Positions 26,590-35,952 of a stretch of 64,000 nt of DNA are shown here, piece after piece. Source of the DNA: Crocinitomicaceae bacterium (GTDB lineage Bacteria; Bacteroidota; Bacteroidia; Flavobacteriales_D; Crocinitomicaceae); contig JAHEMJ010000002.1 in the NCBI GenBank assembly GCA_024643725.1, forward strand, positions 1 through 64,000. Reading direction: 5' to 3'. The stretch's first letter is position 1, and each line of letters starts with the position of its first letter. The notes beneath the pieces were generated by a model. That model saw only the letters and a program-made list of their open reading frames with translations, had not been told where the DNA came from and did no database searches. The position numbers and the translations under genes are program-made.

Positions 26590-27237
26590 ATGATACACGA
26601 TATCTCCATTCAATCCTCCGTTTTTAATCGCTTTATGAGCGAGATTCGGGATGTTGACATTCAAAAAGATCCGATGCGATTTCGCATGAACATGGAGCGC
26701 ATTGCAGAAATTTTAGGGTATGAATTGTCGAAGAAATTAACGGCAAAAGCAATGGAAACACAAACACCACTTGGACTTTCGCAAACGATGGTTCCGGGAG
26801 AGTCGCCGGTTTTAGCAACGATTTTGCGCGCTGGATTGTCCATGCATAATGGACTACTTCGCATGTTCGATCGTGCTGACAGTGCCTTCATATCAGCATA
26901 TCGAAAACACACAACTGCGGAGGAATTTGACATTCACGTGGAATATTTAGCGGCACCGAATCTAGACGGTCGCACTTGGATCATCAGTGATCCCATGTTG
27001 GCCACGGGAAGCTCGATGTTGGCAGTCTACAAAGCCCTGCGTAAAATGGGGAATCCAACCAAAATTCACATCGTTTCTGCCATTGCAACTCCCGATGCAT
27101 TGGAGCTGATCAAGGCGCATTTCCCAACGAACACAGAAATTTGGGTTGGTGCAATTGACAAGGAATTGACCGCCCAATCGTACATCGTTCCAGGACTAGG
27201 AGATGCGGGTGACCTTGCTTACGGAGTTAAACTTTAA
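26590..27237 (+). CDS. upp: Uracil phosphoribosyltransferase
   Basis: 215 residues. It converts uracil and PRPP into UMP for pyrimidine salvage in the cytoplasm. The PRPP loop reads DPMLATGSS (134-142), preceded by ILRAGLSMHNGLLRMF (78-93). The C-terminus has the uracil-binding block YIVPGLGDAGDLAYG (198-212). Full length. The next gene starts two bases after its stop. Confidence 0.95.
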   Translation: MIHDISIQSSVFNRFMSEIRDVDIQKDPMRFRMNMERIAEILGYELSKKLTAKAMETQTPLGLSQTMVPGESPVLATILRAGLSMHNGLLRMFDRADSAFISAYRKHTTAEEFDIHVEYLAAPNLDGRTWIISDPMLATGSSMLAVYKALRKMGNPTKIHIVSAIATPDALELIKAHFPTNTEIWVGAIDKELTAQSYIVPGLGDAGDLAYGVKL

Positions 27238-27239
27238 GT

Positions 27240-27704
27240 ATGAATTGGACAGGATTTTGGACCGTTTTTTTTCTCGCTACCATTAAGTTTTCCGTTTCAA
27301 CGATTCCGGGTCCTCACCTCGGAATGACCTTCTTCGAAACGGTTTTGGCATCATTCGCTGGTGGAACAGCATGTGCATTGGTTAGTTATTTTGCTAGTGA
27401 TGGAATACTTCTTTTGTTGAATAAACGAACAGCACGGAAACATCAGGAAATGTTAGCAAAGAATATCACACCTCCCAAAAAGAAAGTGTTCAAGCGCATG
27501 AATCGATTTGTCGTTCGCATCAAAATGAAACTTGGCCAAGTGGGCATTTGTTTTTATGCGCCGTTCTTCATGTCCATTCCTCTTGGATGCTTGGTGGCAG
27601 CGAAGTTCTATGGCAAACGTTGGGAGACTTTTCCGTTAATTATGCTGGGATTGGCATTCAACGCCAGTTTGACTTCAATACTCGTATATTTTGTATTCAA
27701 CTAA
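27240..27704 (+). CDS. Small multi-pass membrane protein
   Basis: 154 residues with about four hydrophobic segments (8-21, 32-58, 104-121, 132-154) and a basic cytoplasmic loop in the middle (KKKVFKRMNRFVVRIKMK). The PGPHLGMTFFE segment and overall shape recall the small multidrug export family (DUF/COG2426), but the match is weak. It lies two bases after upp and overlaps the next gene by 14 bases, so the three are probably one operon. Confidence 0.6.
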   Translation: MNWTGFWTVFFLATIKFSVSTIPGPHLGMTFFETVLASFAGGTACALVSYFASDGILLLLNKRTARKHQEMLAKNITPPKKKVFKRMNRFVVRIKMKLGQVGICFYAPFFMSIPLGCLVAAKFYGKRWETFPLIMLGLAFNASLTSILVYFVFN

Positions 27705-28398
27705 GCACATTTTCTTTGATTTAGATCGAACGCTGTGGGATTTCGATCGCAATTCAGAAGCAGCACTTCGACACATTATCGAATCGGAAGGACTTATCCC
27801 ACAAATGGAATCCTTTGAACGTTTTCACAAAGTATACATTCAGCAAAACGCGCATTTATGGAAGTTATACGGAAAAGGGAAAATCAAGAAGGAAGAATTG
27901 CGATATGAGCGATTTCGCGCGGCATTGCGGAAATTTAAAATTCGGGACGAAGCGTTGGTTCGTAGAATAGGGGATGCCTATGTGGAGATTTCTCCAAGAC
28001 AAACCTTACTTTTCCCGAATGCCATTGAAACTTTGAAGGAACTCAAAAAAATGGGATTTACCTTGCATATTATCACGAATGGATTCCAAGAAGTACAGCA
28101 TATCAAATTGGAAAATTGTGGGATGCATGCCTTTTTTGATGTCATTGTTTGCTCCGAAGTCATTGGGAAAAACAAACCTGATCCGGCCATTTTTAAATAC
28201 GCCATGAACGAGGCAGGAGCATTGCCGAAGGATTCACTGATGATTGGGGATGATTACCACATCGATGTGGCTGGAGCCTTACAAGTCGGTATGCACGCCA
28301 TTCATTTTGATCCCGAGGGAAGAAACAAATACAATTACGATTGGATGATTAGCAATTTAGCTCATTTGCCGGAAATGATTATCCGTTTAATGCGCTAG
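27691..28398 (+). CDS. YjjG-like HAD nucleotidase
   Basis: A 235-residue HAD-superfamily enzyme of the YjjG/noncanonical pyrimidine nucleotidase group, which dephosphorylates nucleoside monophosphates, including non-standard ones. Motif I is FFDLDRTLWDFD (8-19; catalytic DLD), motif II HIITNGF, motif III K in IGKNKPDP, motif IV MIGDDYHID. The start must lie within ten residues of motif I; the only candidate before the in-frame stop at 27670 is TTG at 27691 (or ATT 27688). It overlaps the membrane-protein gene by 14 bases. The product could save nucleotides next to upp. Confidence 0.82.
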   Translation: MYSTKHIFFDLDRTLWDFDRNSEAALRHIIESEGLIPQMESFERFHKVYIQQNAHLWKLYGKGKIKKEELRYERFRAALRKFKIRDEALVRRIGDAYVEISPRQTLLFPNAIETLKELKKMGFTLHIITNGFQEVQHIKLENCGMHAFFDVIVCSEVIGKNKPDPAIFKYAMNEAGALPKDSLMIGDDYHIDVAGALQVGMHAIHFDPEGRNKYNYDWMISNLAHLPEMIIRLMR

Positions 28399-28399
28399 A

Positions 28400-29170
28400 C
28401 TATCCGTGCATTTCTTGACGCGTTCGCTCATAGAACATCATTCCAGCTGCTACACCCACATTCAACGAAGCAATTTCACCTTTCATTGGGATGCGAGCTT
28501 TGATGTCCGCCATATTCAATAAATCCGAAGTGATTCCACTTTCTTCCGATCCCATGATAACAGCAACCGATCCACGCAAGTTGGTTTCGTACAATGGAAC
28601 ATTTCCTTTTTCTGTACAAGCGACGATGCGCAATCCAGATTGTTGTAAATAAAACAAGGAATTTTTCAAGTCGTTTGTTTTGCAAATCGGAATACGGTTT
28701 AAGGCACCAGCAGAAGCTTTCATGGCATCGGATGTTGCCAATGCAGATCCTTTGGAAGGAATCAATATGGCATGCGCTCCTTGACATTCAGCAGTACGTG
28801 CAATGGCACCGAAATTACGCACGTCGGTAATGCGGTCCAATACAACGATGAACGGTTTTTCATCTTTTTCTAGAAGTGCGTCCACCAACGGTTCAATTTC
28901 TTGATAAGAAATGGGAGGAATCATCGCCACTACTCCTTGGTGGTTTCCTTCCGTTAGTGTATCTAATTTTTGAACAGGGACGAATTGTAGGAAGTAGTTT
29001 TTCCCTTGAAGGGCCGTTTTTAATTCGTCGAATAATTCTTTGTGAAGTCCTTTTTGGATTAAGATTTTGTTCAATTCTTTATCCGCATTCACTGCTTCGA
29101 TGACTGCTCTAATTCCAAAAATAATATCAGTGCGTTCTTTGCGGTATTTTCTTTCTGTACGTTGTTCCAT
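28400..29170 (-). CDS. rlmB: 23S rRNA 2'-O-methyltransferase RlmB (TrmH/SpoU family)
   Basis: 256 residues. The N-terminal domain (about 14-80) begins IIFGIRAVIEAV, the substrate-binding domain of RlmB. The SPOUT catalytic domain carries motif 1 NFGAIARTAEC (119-129), motif 2 VIMGSEESGIT (204-214) and motif 3 PMKGEIASLNVGVAAGM (228-244). It methylates a guanosine in 23S rRNA (G2251 in E. coli). It starts one base into the OsmC stop, indicating an operon with osmC. The gap to yjjG, convergent, is one base. Confidence 0.92.
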   Translation of the reverse strand: MEQRTERKYRKERTDIIFGIRAVIEAVNADKELNKILIQKGLHKELFDELKTALQGKNYFLQFVPVQKLDTLTEGNHQGVVAMIPPISYQEIEPLVDALLEKDEKPFIVVLDRITDVRNFGAIARTAECQGAHAILIPSKGSALATSDAMKASAGALNRIPICKTNDLKNSLFYLQQSGLRIVACTEKGNVPLYETNLRGSVAVIMGSEESGITSDLLNMADIKARIPMKGEIASLNVGVAAGMMFYERTRQEMHG

Positions 29171-29571
29171 TAGATAAAATTAAACTCGAGTTCGACATTG
29201 CCTTCGAGTGTTTTAGCAACCGGACATGCACGTCCAGCCATGATGACTTTTTTTAGCGTTAATTCATCCCAATCGTTTCCGTTGAGGTCCATATGAACGA
29301 CCACTTTCGCAATGCGTCTTGGACCGGCAGCCATGTGTTTCTCAATGCTTGCCTCGCAGGATGTAAAGGAAATTCCGTGCTCTTGACAGTAAATGCCCAT
29401 GATGGTCATCATACAAGATGCCAAGGAAGTAGCGACTAAATCCGTGGGAGAAAATGCTTCACCTTTTCCGTGATTGTCCACTGGAGCATCCGTGATAATC
29501 TTCGTTCCTGAAGCGATATGTTCACACGATGTTCGTAGATTGCCTAAGTAAGAAATACGCGCTGTTGCCAT
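29170..29571 (-). CDS. OsmC-family peroxiredoxin-like protein
   Basis: 133 residues with the two redox cysteines of the OsmC/Ohr fold at C53 (TSLASCMMTIM) and C116 (GRACPVAKTL). It reduces organic peroxides in the cytoplasm, using thiol donors. The start at 29571 sits only four bases after a TACCTTTG -7 box, so the transcript is probably nearly leaderless. It is co-transcribed with rlmB. Confidence 0.88.
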   Translation of the reverse strand: MATARISYLGNLRTSCEHIASGTKIITDAPVDNHGKGEAFSPTDLVATSLASCMMTIMGIYCQEHGISFTSCEASIEKHMAAGPRRIAKVVVHMDLNGNDWDELTLKKVIMAGRACPVAKTLEGNVELEFNFI

Positions 29572-29575
29572 GCCG

Positions 29576-29603
29576 CAAAGGTACGCATATTATTAGAAAA
29601 CAA
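29576..29603 (-). promoter_or_regulatory. Promoter of osmC-rlmB
   Basis: On the minus strand: TTG (29601-29603), 17-base spacer, TACCTTTG (29576-29583), then four bases to the ATG. A full Bacteroidota-type promoter abutting the start. Confidence 0.7.
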
Positions 29604-29619
29604 GAGGACGCAAATTGGC

Positions 29620-32445
29620 TTAGTGTTTTACCTCGACGAATCCATGTTTCACAATCGGTTCTGCACCTTCGAATTTCGCGTCGATACGGTAGAAGTATGT
29701 TCCTTCCGAAACGACATCGCCACCGGTTGTTTTCCCATTCCATCCACCTGCTGGATCATCGTATTCGTAGATGACATTTCCCCAACGGTTCAAGATGGTG
29801 CAATGGAAAGTTTCAAGTCCTGAATATTGCACGTAGAAAACATCATTTCCAACGGTGGACGAAAGAGAAATGACATTTGGTGCAACGATATCACAAGGTT
29901 TGAATCCAATCGTTGCCGTATCTGAAACAGAGTAACACTCATTGGATAAGGTGTAAATATAGGTTCCTGGTTGCGACACCACCAACGGCGTTGTTGCATT
30001 TGGAATGTTCCAAACGCCAAACATATTCGGTGTATAGTTTGCTTGTAACGTCCAAACATTGTTCATAGTCGAATCTTTGGCTGAATTCACTTGCAGTGGT
30101 TCGAGCGGAAAGCTGGTGCCTTTGCAAATATTTGTATCTAAAACTTGTGTATACAAATATGGAGGGAATTCAATTTCTGCGCTTAACGTTTGATTACATG
30201 CCACATCCGTATATGTAATGGTATAGATTCCGGCATAGTTCGTTGTTATGTGTGGATTCGCAGTTGTTGGATCTGAGAAATGTACGCAGGTATCTGAAGC
30301 GGTCCAAACGCCTCCCAGTGCAGAACTTGTTCCTTGCACATAATAGTTGTAAAAACATGCTAAAGTGTCAATGTCAATCGTTGGCAACGTGTAAAGTTGA
30401 ATGGTTGTGCTTGCGGTATGATTACATACGTTGTCGGTGTACGTTAATTGATACGTTCCTGAAGTAGATCCGGTAATTGTTGGATTCGCAGCCGTGTTCG
30501 AAGGTGAAAAGTTCAATGTTCCACCACTCGGCGTCGTGTATGTCCATGTTCCACCTGCCGCATCGCTTACTGTTCCGCTGACATTGTAGGTCAAGTTACA
30601 TTGATTGACATTGGCAAAAATACTTGGATTGATCGGCAAAGTAATTTGTGCCGAATGCGATTGGTTGCAGGTATTATCTGTAAAAGTGACGGTGTACGTT
30701 CCTGGTGATGCAACGGAGATCAAAGGATTTAAGTTCGTGGTATTATCAAAGCTGACTTGATTGGAACTTGCCGTCCAAGTCCCTCCTTGCGATTGTGTAT
30801 TGGCAACTTGTAAACTTGGTGAACAAATCAGTGTATCCGAGAAAATGGATGAAGCCGCTGATCCAAAAATGGTGAAGGTAGTATCCGTTGTACAGAATCC
30901 AGCTGAATCCACCAAGGTCACGGTAAACGTTCCAATGGGAAGATCCACCGTAAACAAACTATCTAACGCCGGATTTGTTAATCCCCACGTAACGGAAGAA
31001 TAATAACTTTCATTTGGGATACTCAAACTGACAGAAGTATCCGGTGGACAATAGGTTAATGGTCCTTGTAAGTTTACCGGAACTGGATTCAATACGATGA
31101 TGGTATCGCTGACATGTTTATAACATCCGCCAGAACTAACCGTCACACCGTAAATTTGAGTAGACGTCACGGCGCTTGTTTGCGAGGTCGTAAAATCATC
31201 CCACAAATAGGTGTCGTAAGGTCCATTTGAAACGCTCAGATCGGCATTCCCGCAGGAACCGGCGACTAATAAGGCGGCAGAATCCAAGTTATTGACAAGT
31301 GTATCAATCACGATTACAAAGGTCAATGCGGTTACACCTGGTGTTGGAGTTGCATCGTCCGTTGCAGTCACGGTTACGGTGTAGGTTCCCATGGTTGCAA
31401 GTGTCCCAATGGCTTCAAGAATAATGGACCCTGTATTTCCTGGAATGTTCGCGACTTGTGTCAGAGTGGACAATCCACCATTGGTATAGGTGATCGATGT
31501 CGTTTGATTGACTTCAGGTGACAAGAAATTAATGGCAAATTGAGCGGTATCTCCCGCAGCACAAATTTTAAACGTGTCACAAGAAGCGATTCCTTCCGGA
31601 ATTGGAGGAATGTTTCCGCTGTTGGATGCATCAAATGCAAAGCTTTTGTAATCCAACCAACTAATTCCATCTGGATTTCCAAGTGCACCATCAAAATCTA
31701 CTCCTGGGTGATCAAAACGAGAAATCAAGAAGTAAGCGATTCCGTCTCCTTTGTTCGCGCCACAAGTTGCTGGAATTCCATAAAAGCCATTGATTCCCGA
31801 TGATGCAGCTCCCGTTGTCCATTGCATATCTTGGTAACAAAATGCCACATTCCCTTGGTCAATGACTGGGTCAGAACCATTCGTAATGATCAATTGGAAG
31901 GTGTTTAATTTATCTCCTTGCATGGAGTAATATCCAACATCTTCCCAATTTACGTACACCGCTGTTGGAGTGATTTTATAGACAACTTGTCCATTCCCAT
32001 TTCGCGTATCAACGTCTGCCCAGAAAGGTGCGACAATCGCGTTTCCTGTTGATGGAAAGGCCGTTGCACTGAAAGTAGAAAGTGGACCATTGAAGGTAAT
32101 ATTTCCATTATTGTTGATGTAAATGGAATTGAAGGTTTGACCGTAAAGGTTGAAGTTAAATGGAATTGGAATGAGTCCGGTTGAACCATCATCGTTGGGT
32201 TGCATGGCAAGAATGTAAGTAGAATCTGGCTCGATGTAACAGTCACATGCATTTGATTTTGTGGTTGGATTAGGTTTCACGGATGGCTTTCCAGTTACAT
32301 TTCCAATGGTATGATTCGGCTGAACAACCACATGTCCCAATTGACCTGATGCTTTTAACTGTTGGTATAATGGGGAGTCAGTAATGACTTGAGCAAGAAA
32401 AGTTTGAGAAAGAAATAAACTGACTAAAAATAATAGATGCTTCAT
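29620..32445 (-). CDS. T9SS type B protein with nidogen-like domain
   Basis: 941 residues. Signal peptide 1-18 (LLFLVSLFLSQTFLA). A nidogen-like (NIDO) domain lies at about 70-290 (IYINNNGNITFNGP, IVAPFWADVDTRNGNGQV). The middle has several Ig-like segments of about 80 residues, each with a Gly-Thr-Tyr-x-Val/Leu-Thr-Tyr/Phe-Thr-Asp core (GTYTVTFTDN, GTYQLTYTDN, GIYTITYTDV). The C-terminal sorting domain (about 840-941) contains CTILNRWGNVIYE and GWNGKTTGGDVVSEGTYFYR. It is a surface or extracellular protein, probably adhesive. A similar modular design is shared with the two large T9SS genes upstream. Confidence 0.85.
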   Translation of the reverse strand: MKHLLFLVSLFLSQTFLAQVITDSPLYQQLKASGQLGHVVVQPNHTIGNVTGKPSVKPNPTTKSNACDCYIEPDSTYILAMQPNDDGSTGLIPIPFNFNLYGQTFNSIYINNNGNITFNGPLSTFSATAFPSTGNAIVAPFWADVDTRNGNGQVVYKITPTAVYVNWEDVGYYSMQGDKLNTFQLIITNGSDPVIDQGNVAFCYQDMQWTTGAASSGINGFYGIPATCGANKGDGIAYFLISRFDHPGVDFDGALGNPDGISWLDYKSFAFDASNSGNIPPIPEGIASCDTFKICAAGDTAQFAINFLSPEVNQTTSITYTNGGLSTLTQVANIPGNTGSIILEAIGTLATMGTYTVTVTATDDATPTPGVTALTFVIVIDTLVNNLDSAALLVAGSCGNADLSVSNGPYDTYLWDDFTTSQTSAVTSTQIYGVTVSSGGCYKHVSDTIIVLNPVPVNLQGPLTYCPPDTSVSLSIPNESYYSSVTWGLTNPALDSLFTVDLPIGTFTVTLVDSAGFCTTDTTFTIFGSAASSIFSDTLICSPSLQVANTQSQGGTWTASSNQVSFDNTTNLNPLISVASPGTYTVTFTDNTCNQSHSAQITLPINPSIFANVNQCNLTYNVSGTVSDAAGGTWTYTTPSGGTLNFSPSNTAANPTITGSTSGTYQLTYTDNVCNHTASTTIQLYTLPTIDIDTLACFYNYYVQGTSSALGGVWTASDTCVHFSDPTTANPHITTNYAGIYTITYTDVACNQTLSAEIEFPPYLYTQVLDTNICKGTSFPLEPLQVNSAKDSTMNNVWTLQANYTPNMFGVWNIPNATTPLVVSQPGTYIYTLSNECYSVSDTATIGFKPCDIVAPNVISLSSTVGNDVFYVQYSGLETFHCTILNRWGNVIYEYDDPAGGWNGKTTGGDVVSEGTYFYRIDAKFEGAEPIVKHGFVEVKH

Positions 32446-32636
32446 AGTAGGGTTCTGTTTGATGCGTTCTTAAGACTAAAAACTGACATGAAAGTTGCAT
32501 GCGTGTTTAAAATCTTTGGAAGGGCTAATTTACGAATTTTCAATGGAATGAATAATTTCTCGTGGAGCGGATAAATCAAAAAAGAAAGATTGTGGGAAAT
32601 GTCGTAATTTTAGTGCTCAAAATAGCCATTCATTTT

Positions 32637-35600
32637 ATGAAAAAATTACTCTTTCTCTTTACAATTGTTTCCTCTGTTGCTGTTTATGGACAGAAAAAAA
32701 CGAGTTCTACTGAAGTGGTGAAACCACCTTATGATGCAGGAACGGTCGGTGCACTTTCGTTTCGTATGGTCGGACCAGCCTTAACTTCAGGACGCATAGT
32801 TGATATCGCTGTTCATCCAACGAACAAGGATTTGTGGTACATCGCTGCCGCTTGCGGGGGCGTCTGGACAACCAACAATCACGGAATTACGTTTTCGCCC
32901 ATTTTTGATGGATACGGATCTTATTCGATTGCTTGTGTGGAATTAGCGCCATCGAATCCAAATACAGTTTGGGTTGGGTCAGGTGAAAATAACAACCAAC
33001 GATCTGCCGCTTACGGTGATGGGGTATATAAATCGTTGGATGGTGGAAAATCCTTTACAAACATGGGATTAAAAACATCTGAACACATTGGAAACATCAT
33101 TATTCATCCAAGCGATGAAAACACCGTTTGGGTCGCAGCTTATGGACCACTTTGGAGTAGCGGTGGAGAACGCGGGGTGTACAAAACCACGGATGGTGGT
33201 AAAACTTGGACGCGCACATTGTTCGTGTCCGATAATACTGGAATATCAGAAATTGCCATTGATCCGACTAACCCGAACATCCTATATGCGGCTGCGCATC
33301 AACGCAGAAGACATGAATGGACGTACATTGGCGGTGGACCAGAATCAAGTTTGTATAAATCCACCGATGGTGGCGTTACGTGGAGACCAATTAATGCTGG
33401 TTTACCAAAAGGTGATATGGGTAGAATTGGCATCGCTGTTTCACCGGTTGATCCCAATTTGATTTATGCCATTGTGGAAGCACGCTATGGAAAAGCGGGT
33501 GTGTACAAGTCAACCAACAAAGGAGAGAATTGGAGCAAACAAAGCGACTTCAATACAAGCGGGAATTACTACCAAGAAATCATGTGTGACCCCTTGAATA
33601 AAAACAAGGTTTTTGCGATGGATACTTACATGCATCACACGGAAGACGGTGGAAAAACATTCAAACCAACTGGAGAGACAAATAAGCACGTGGATAATCA
33701 TGCAATTTGGATCGATCCATCAAACACGGATCACTGGCTCGTGGGTTGCGATGGTGGATTGTACGAAACCTACACCCATGCTAGAGAATGGAAATACTAC
33801 GCCAATTTGCCAATTATTCAGTTTTACAAAGCAGTGACAGATAATGCCGCACCATTCTATAATATATATGGGGGAACTCAGGATAATAATTCCATGGGAG
33901 GTCCAGCCGCAACAAACAATGCGGCGGGAATTTTAAATTCGGATTGGTTCATCACAAACGGAGGAGATGGATTTGAATCGGCAACAGATTGGTCCAATCC
34001 AAACATTACATATGCGCAAGCACAATATGGATGGATTGTACGCTACGACCGTGCTTCAGGTGAAAAAGTTCCGATTCAACCGATGCCGGGAAAAGGAGAG
34101 CCTGCATACCGTTGGAATTGGGATTCTCCATTGATCGTTTCCTCTCATGACGCTTCCACGCTTTATTTCGCTGCGAACAAATTGTTTAAGTCGAACAACC
34201 GTGGTGATGATTGGCAAACGATTTCACCGGACTTAACGCAGCAAATCGATCGAAATGAAATCGAGGTAATGGATCAAGTTTGGACGATCGACGCGGTGAT
34301 GAAAAATGCGTCCACAACAATTTATGGTAACATTGTTGCCTTGGATGAATCGCCGGTTAAAAAAGGATTGTTGTATGTTGGTACGGACGATGGATTAATT
34401 CAAGTATCCGACAACGACGGTCAAACGTGGACCAAATACGCCACATTCCCAGGTGTTCCGTTGAACGCTCGAGTGAATATGTTGACCGCTTCGTTGTTCG
34501 ATGAAAACACGGTTTTCGCGGTCTTTAATCCACAGCGAAATGGTGATTTTAAACCGTACGTGTTGAAATCTACAGACAAGGGTAAAACGTGGACAAACAT
34601 GACAAGTAATTTGCCTGTCCGAGGAAATTCATACTGTTTGAAGCAAGATCATGTGGATGCAAACTTATTGTTTGTTGGGACAGAGTTTGGCGCGTATTTT
34701 ACGACAGATGGTGGATTGAATTGGACAAAATTGTCTGGACTTCCAACGGTGGCAGTGTATGACTTGGACATTCAAAAACGAGAAAATGATTTGGTTGCTG
34801 CGACTTTTGGACGTGGATTCTATGTACTCGATAATTACACTCCGTTGCGTTCTTTGTCCAAAGCAAACTTGGAGAAAAAAGCACATTTGTTCCCAGTGAA
34901 AGATGCCTTGTCGTATGTTCCTGCAGATCCACTTGGATTAGATGGAACTGGATTCCAAGGGCATAACATGTGGGCTTCTGAAAACCCATCTTTTGGAGCG
35001 GTATTCACTTTATTCTTAAAGGATGAATACAAAAGTTTAAAGGATGCACGTCAAGAGAAAGAACAAGCCTTGGAGAAAGAAAAGAAAGATGTATCCTATC
35101 CTTCCTTCGATGAATTAAAGAAAGAAGAATTGGAAGAGGCCGCGAAACTCATTTGGATCATTTCTGATGCTTCCGGTAAAGAAGTGCGTCGCATGTCCGC
35201 AAATCCATCCAAAGGAATCAGTCGTACAGTTTGGAATTTGCGTTCCAATACGACAAATCCTATTGGTTCGGGAGGAAATGGTTTCTTAGTTGCTCCGGGA
35301 ACTTACTATGTGAGTGTTTCATTGGTGAAAAACGGAACAGTGGAAGAATTGGTGGCAAAAACAGCATTCGAAGTGAAAGCATTGAACAACCAAACATTGG
35401 TGGCAAAAAATCCACAAGAATTGGCTGCGTTTAGAGCGGAAGTTGCCGAGTTGAACCGCAAGGTGAGTGGGGCAGCTCGCTTGATGAATGAAACCAACGA
35501 AGAGATTGAATTGATGGAAAAAGCTTTGATGAACTATCCAAATACGGATATGAGTTTATTGAAAGAAATCAAGGATTTGAAAGCCATGATGTACGATTGC

Positions 35601-35879
35601 AATGTACTGATGAATGGCGATGGAATCCGTACAGCGCATGAATTTGAAGTGGCGCCAAGCATTCAGTCACGCCTCGGAATGGTCGAGTATCAACTGTACG
35701 ACAATACAGCTGGTGTGAGCAACACCCACAAAGCGAATAAGTCCATTGTGGAGGCTGAATACAACGAACTTCGTGCAAAATTGGATGAGGTCATTAAGCG
35801 TGTGGAAGTTCTTCAAAAGAAATTGGAGATGGTTCCAATTCCATACACAAAATCAAAAGAAAACTGGAAGGAGGACTAA
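32637..35879 (+). CDS. Sortilin/VPS10-like BNR-repeat protein
   Basis: 1080 residues from the ATG at 32637, where a signal peptide begins (MKKLLFLFTIVSSVAVYG). The reading frame is open upstream to 32562, but that part is not signal-like. The main part is a beta-propeller region (about 60-720) with many Asp-box (BNR) motifs: SLDGGKSFTNMG, TTDGGKTWTRT, STDGGVTWRP, STNKGENWSK, NNRGDDWQT, SDNDGQTWTK, STDKGKTWTN, TTDGGLNWTK. A charged helical stretch (about 820-860) and a C-terminal helical region follow. No T9SS domain is visible, so it is probably periplasmic. Such proteins are called glycosyl-hydrolase or VPS10-related; the activity is unproven. Confidence 0.85.
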   Translation: MKKLLFLFTIVSSVAVYGQKKTSSTEVVKPPYDAGTVGALSFRMVGPALTSGRIVDIAVHPTNKDLWYIAAACGGVWTTNNHGITFSPIFDGYGSYSIACVELAPSNPNTVWVGSGENNNQRSAAYGDGVYKSLDGGKSFTNMGLKTSEHIGNIIIHPSDENTVWVAAYGPLWSSGGERGVYKTTDGGKTWTRTLFVSDNTGISEIAIDPTNPNILYAAAHQRRRHEWTYIGGGPESSLYKSTDGGVTWRPINAGLPKGDMGRIGIAVSPVDPNLIYAIVEARYGKAGVYKSTNKGENWSKQSDFNTSGNYYQEIMCDPLNKNKVFAMDTYMHHTEDGGKTFKPTGETNKHVDNHAIWIDPSNTDHWLVGCDGGLYETYTHAREWKYYANLPIIQFYKAVTDNAAPFYNIYGGTQDNNSMGGPAATNNAAGILNSDWFITNGGDGFESATDWSNPNITYAQAQYGWIVRYDRASGEKVPIQPMPGKGEPAYRWNWDSPLIVSSHDASTLYFAANKLFKSNNRGDDWQTISPDLTQQIDRNEIEVMDQVWTIDAVMKNASTTIYGNIVALDESPVKKGLLYVGTDDGLIQVSDNDGQTWTKYATFPGVPLNARVNMLTASLFDENTVFAVFNPQRNGDFKPYVLKSTDKGKTWTNMTSNLPVRGNSYCLKQDHVDANLLFVGTEFGAYFTTDGGLNWTKLSGLPTVAVYDLDIQKRENDLVAATFGRGFYVLDNYTPLRSLSKANLEKKAHLFPVKDALSYVPADPLGLDGTGFQGHNMWASENPSFGAVFTLFLKDEYKSLKDARQEKEQALEKEKKDVSYPSFDELKKEELEEAAKLIWIISDASGKEVRRMSANPSKGISRTVWNLRSNTTNPIGSGGNGFLVAPGTYYVSVSLVKNGTVEELVAKTAFEVKALNNQTLVAKNPQELAAFRAEVAELNRKVSGAARLMNETNEEIELMEKALMNYPNTDMSLLKEIKDLKAMMYDCNVLMNGDGIRTAHEFEVAPSIQSRLGMVEYQLYDNTAGVSNTHKANKSIVEAEYNELRAKLDEVIKRVEVLQKKLEMVPIPYTKSKENWKED

Positions 35880-35900
35880 GTCCTGAAAGTTGACCGCATA

Positions 35901-35938
35901 AAAAAGCCCTGACAATTCTGTCAGGGCTTTTTTTTTTA
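35901..35938. terminator. Bidirectional terminator between the BNR gene and fabI
   Basis: AAAAAGCCCTGACA, loop ATTC, TGTCAGGGCTTTTT, with a long T-run on the plus side and A-run on the minus side. Confidence 0.85.
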
Positions 35939-35952
35939 TTTCTTCGATTGGC

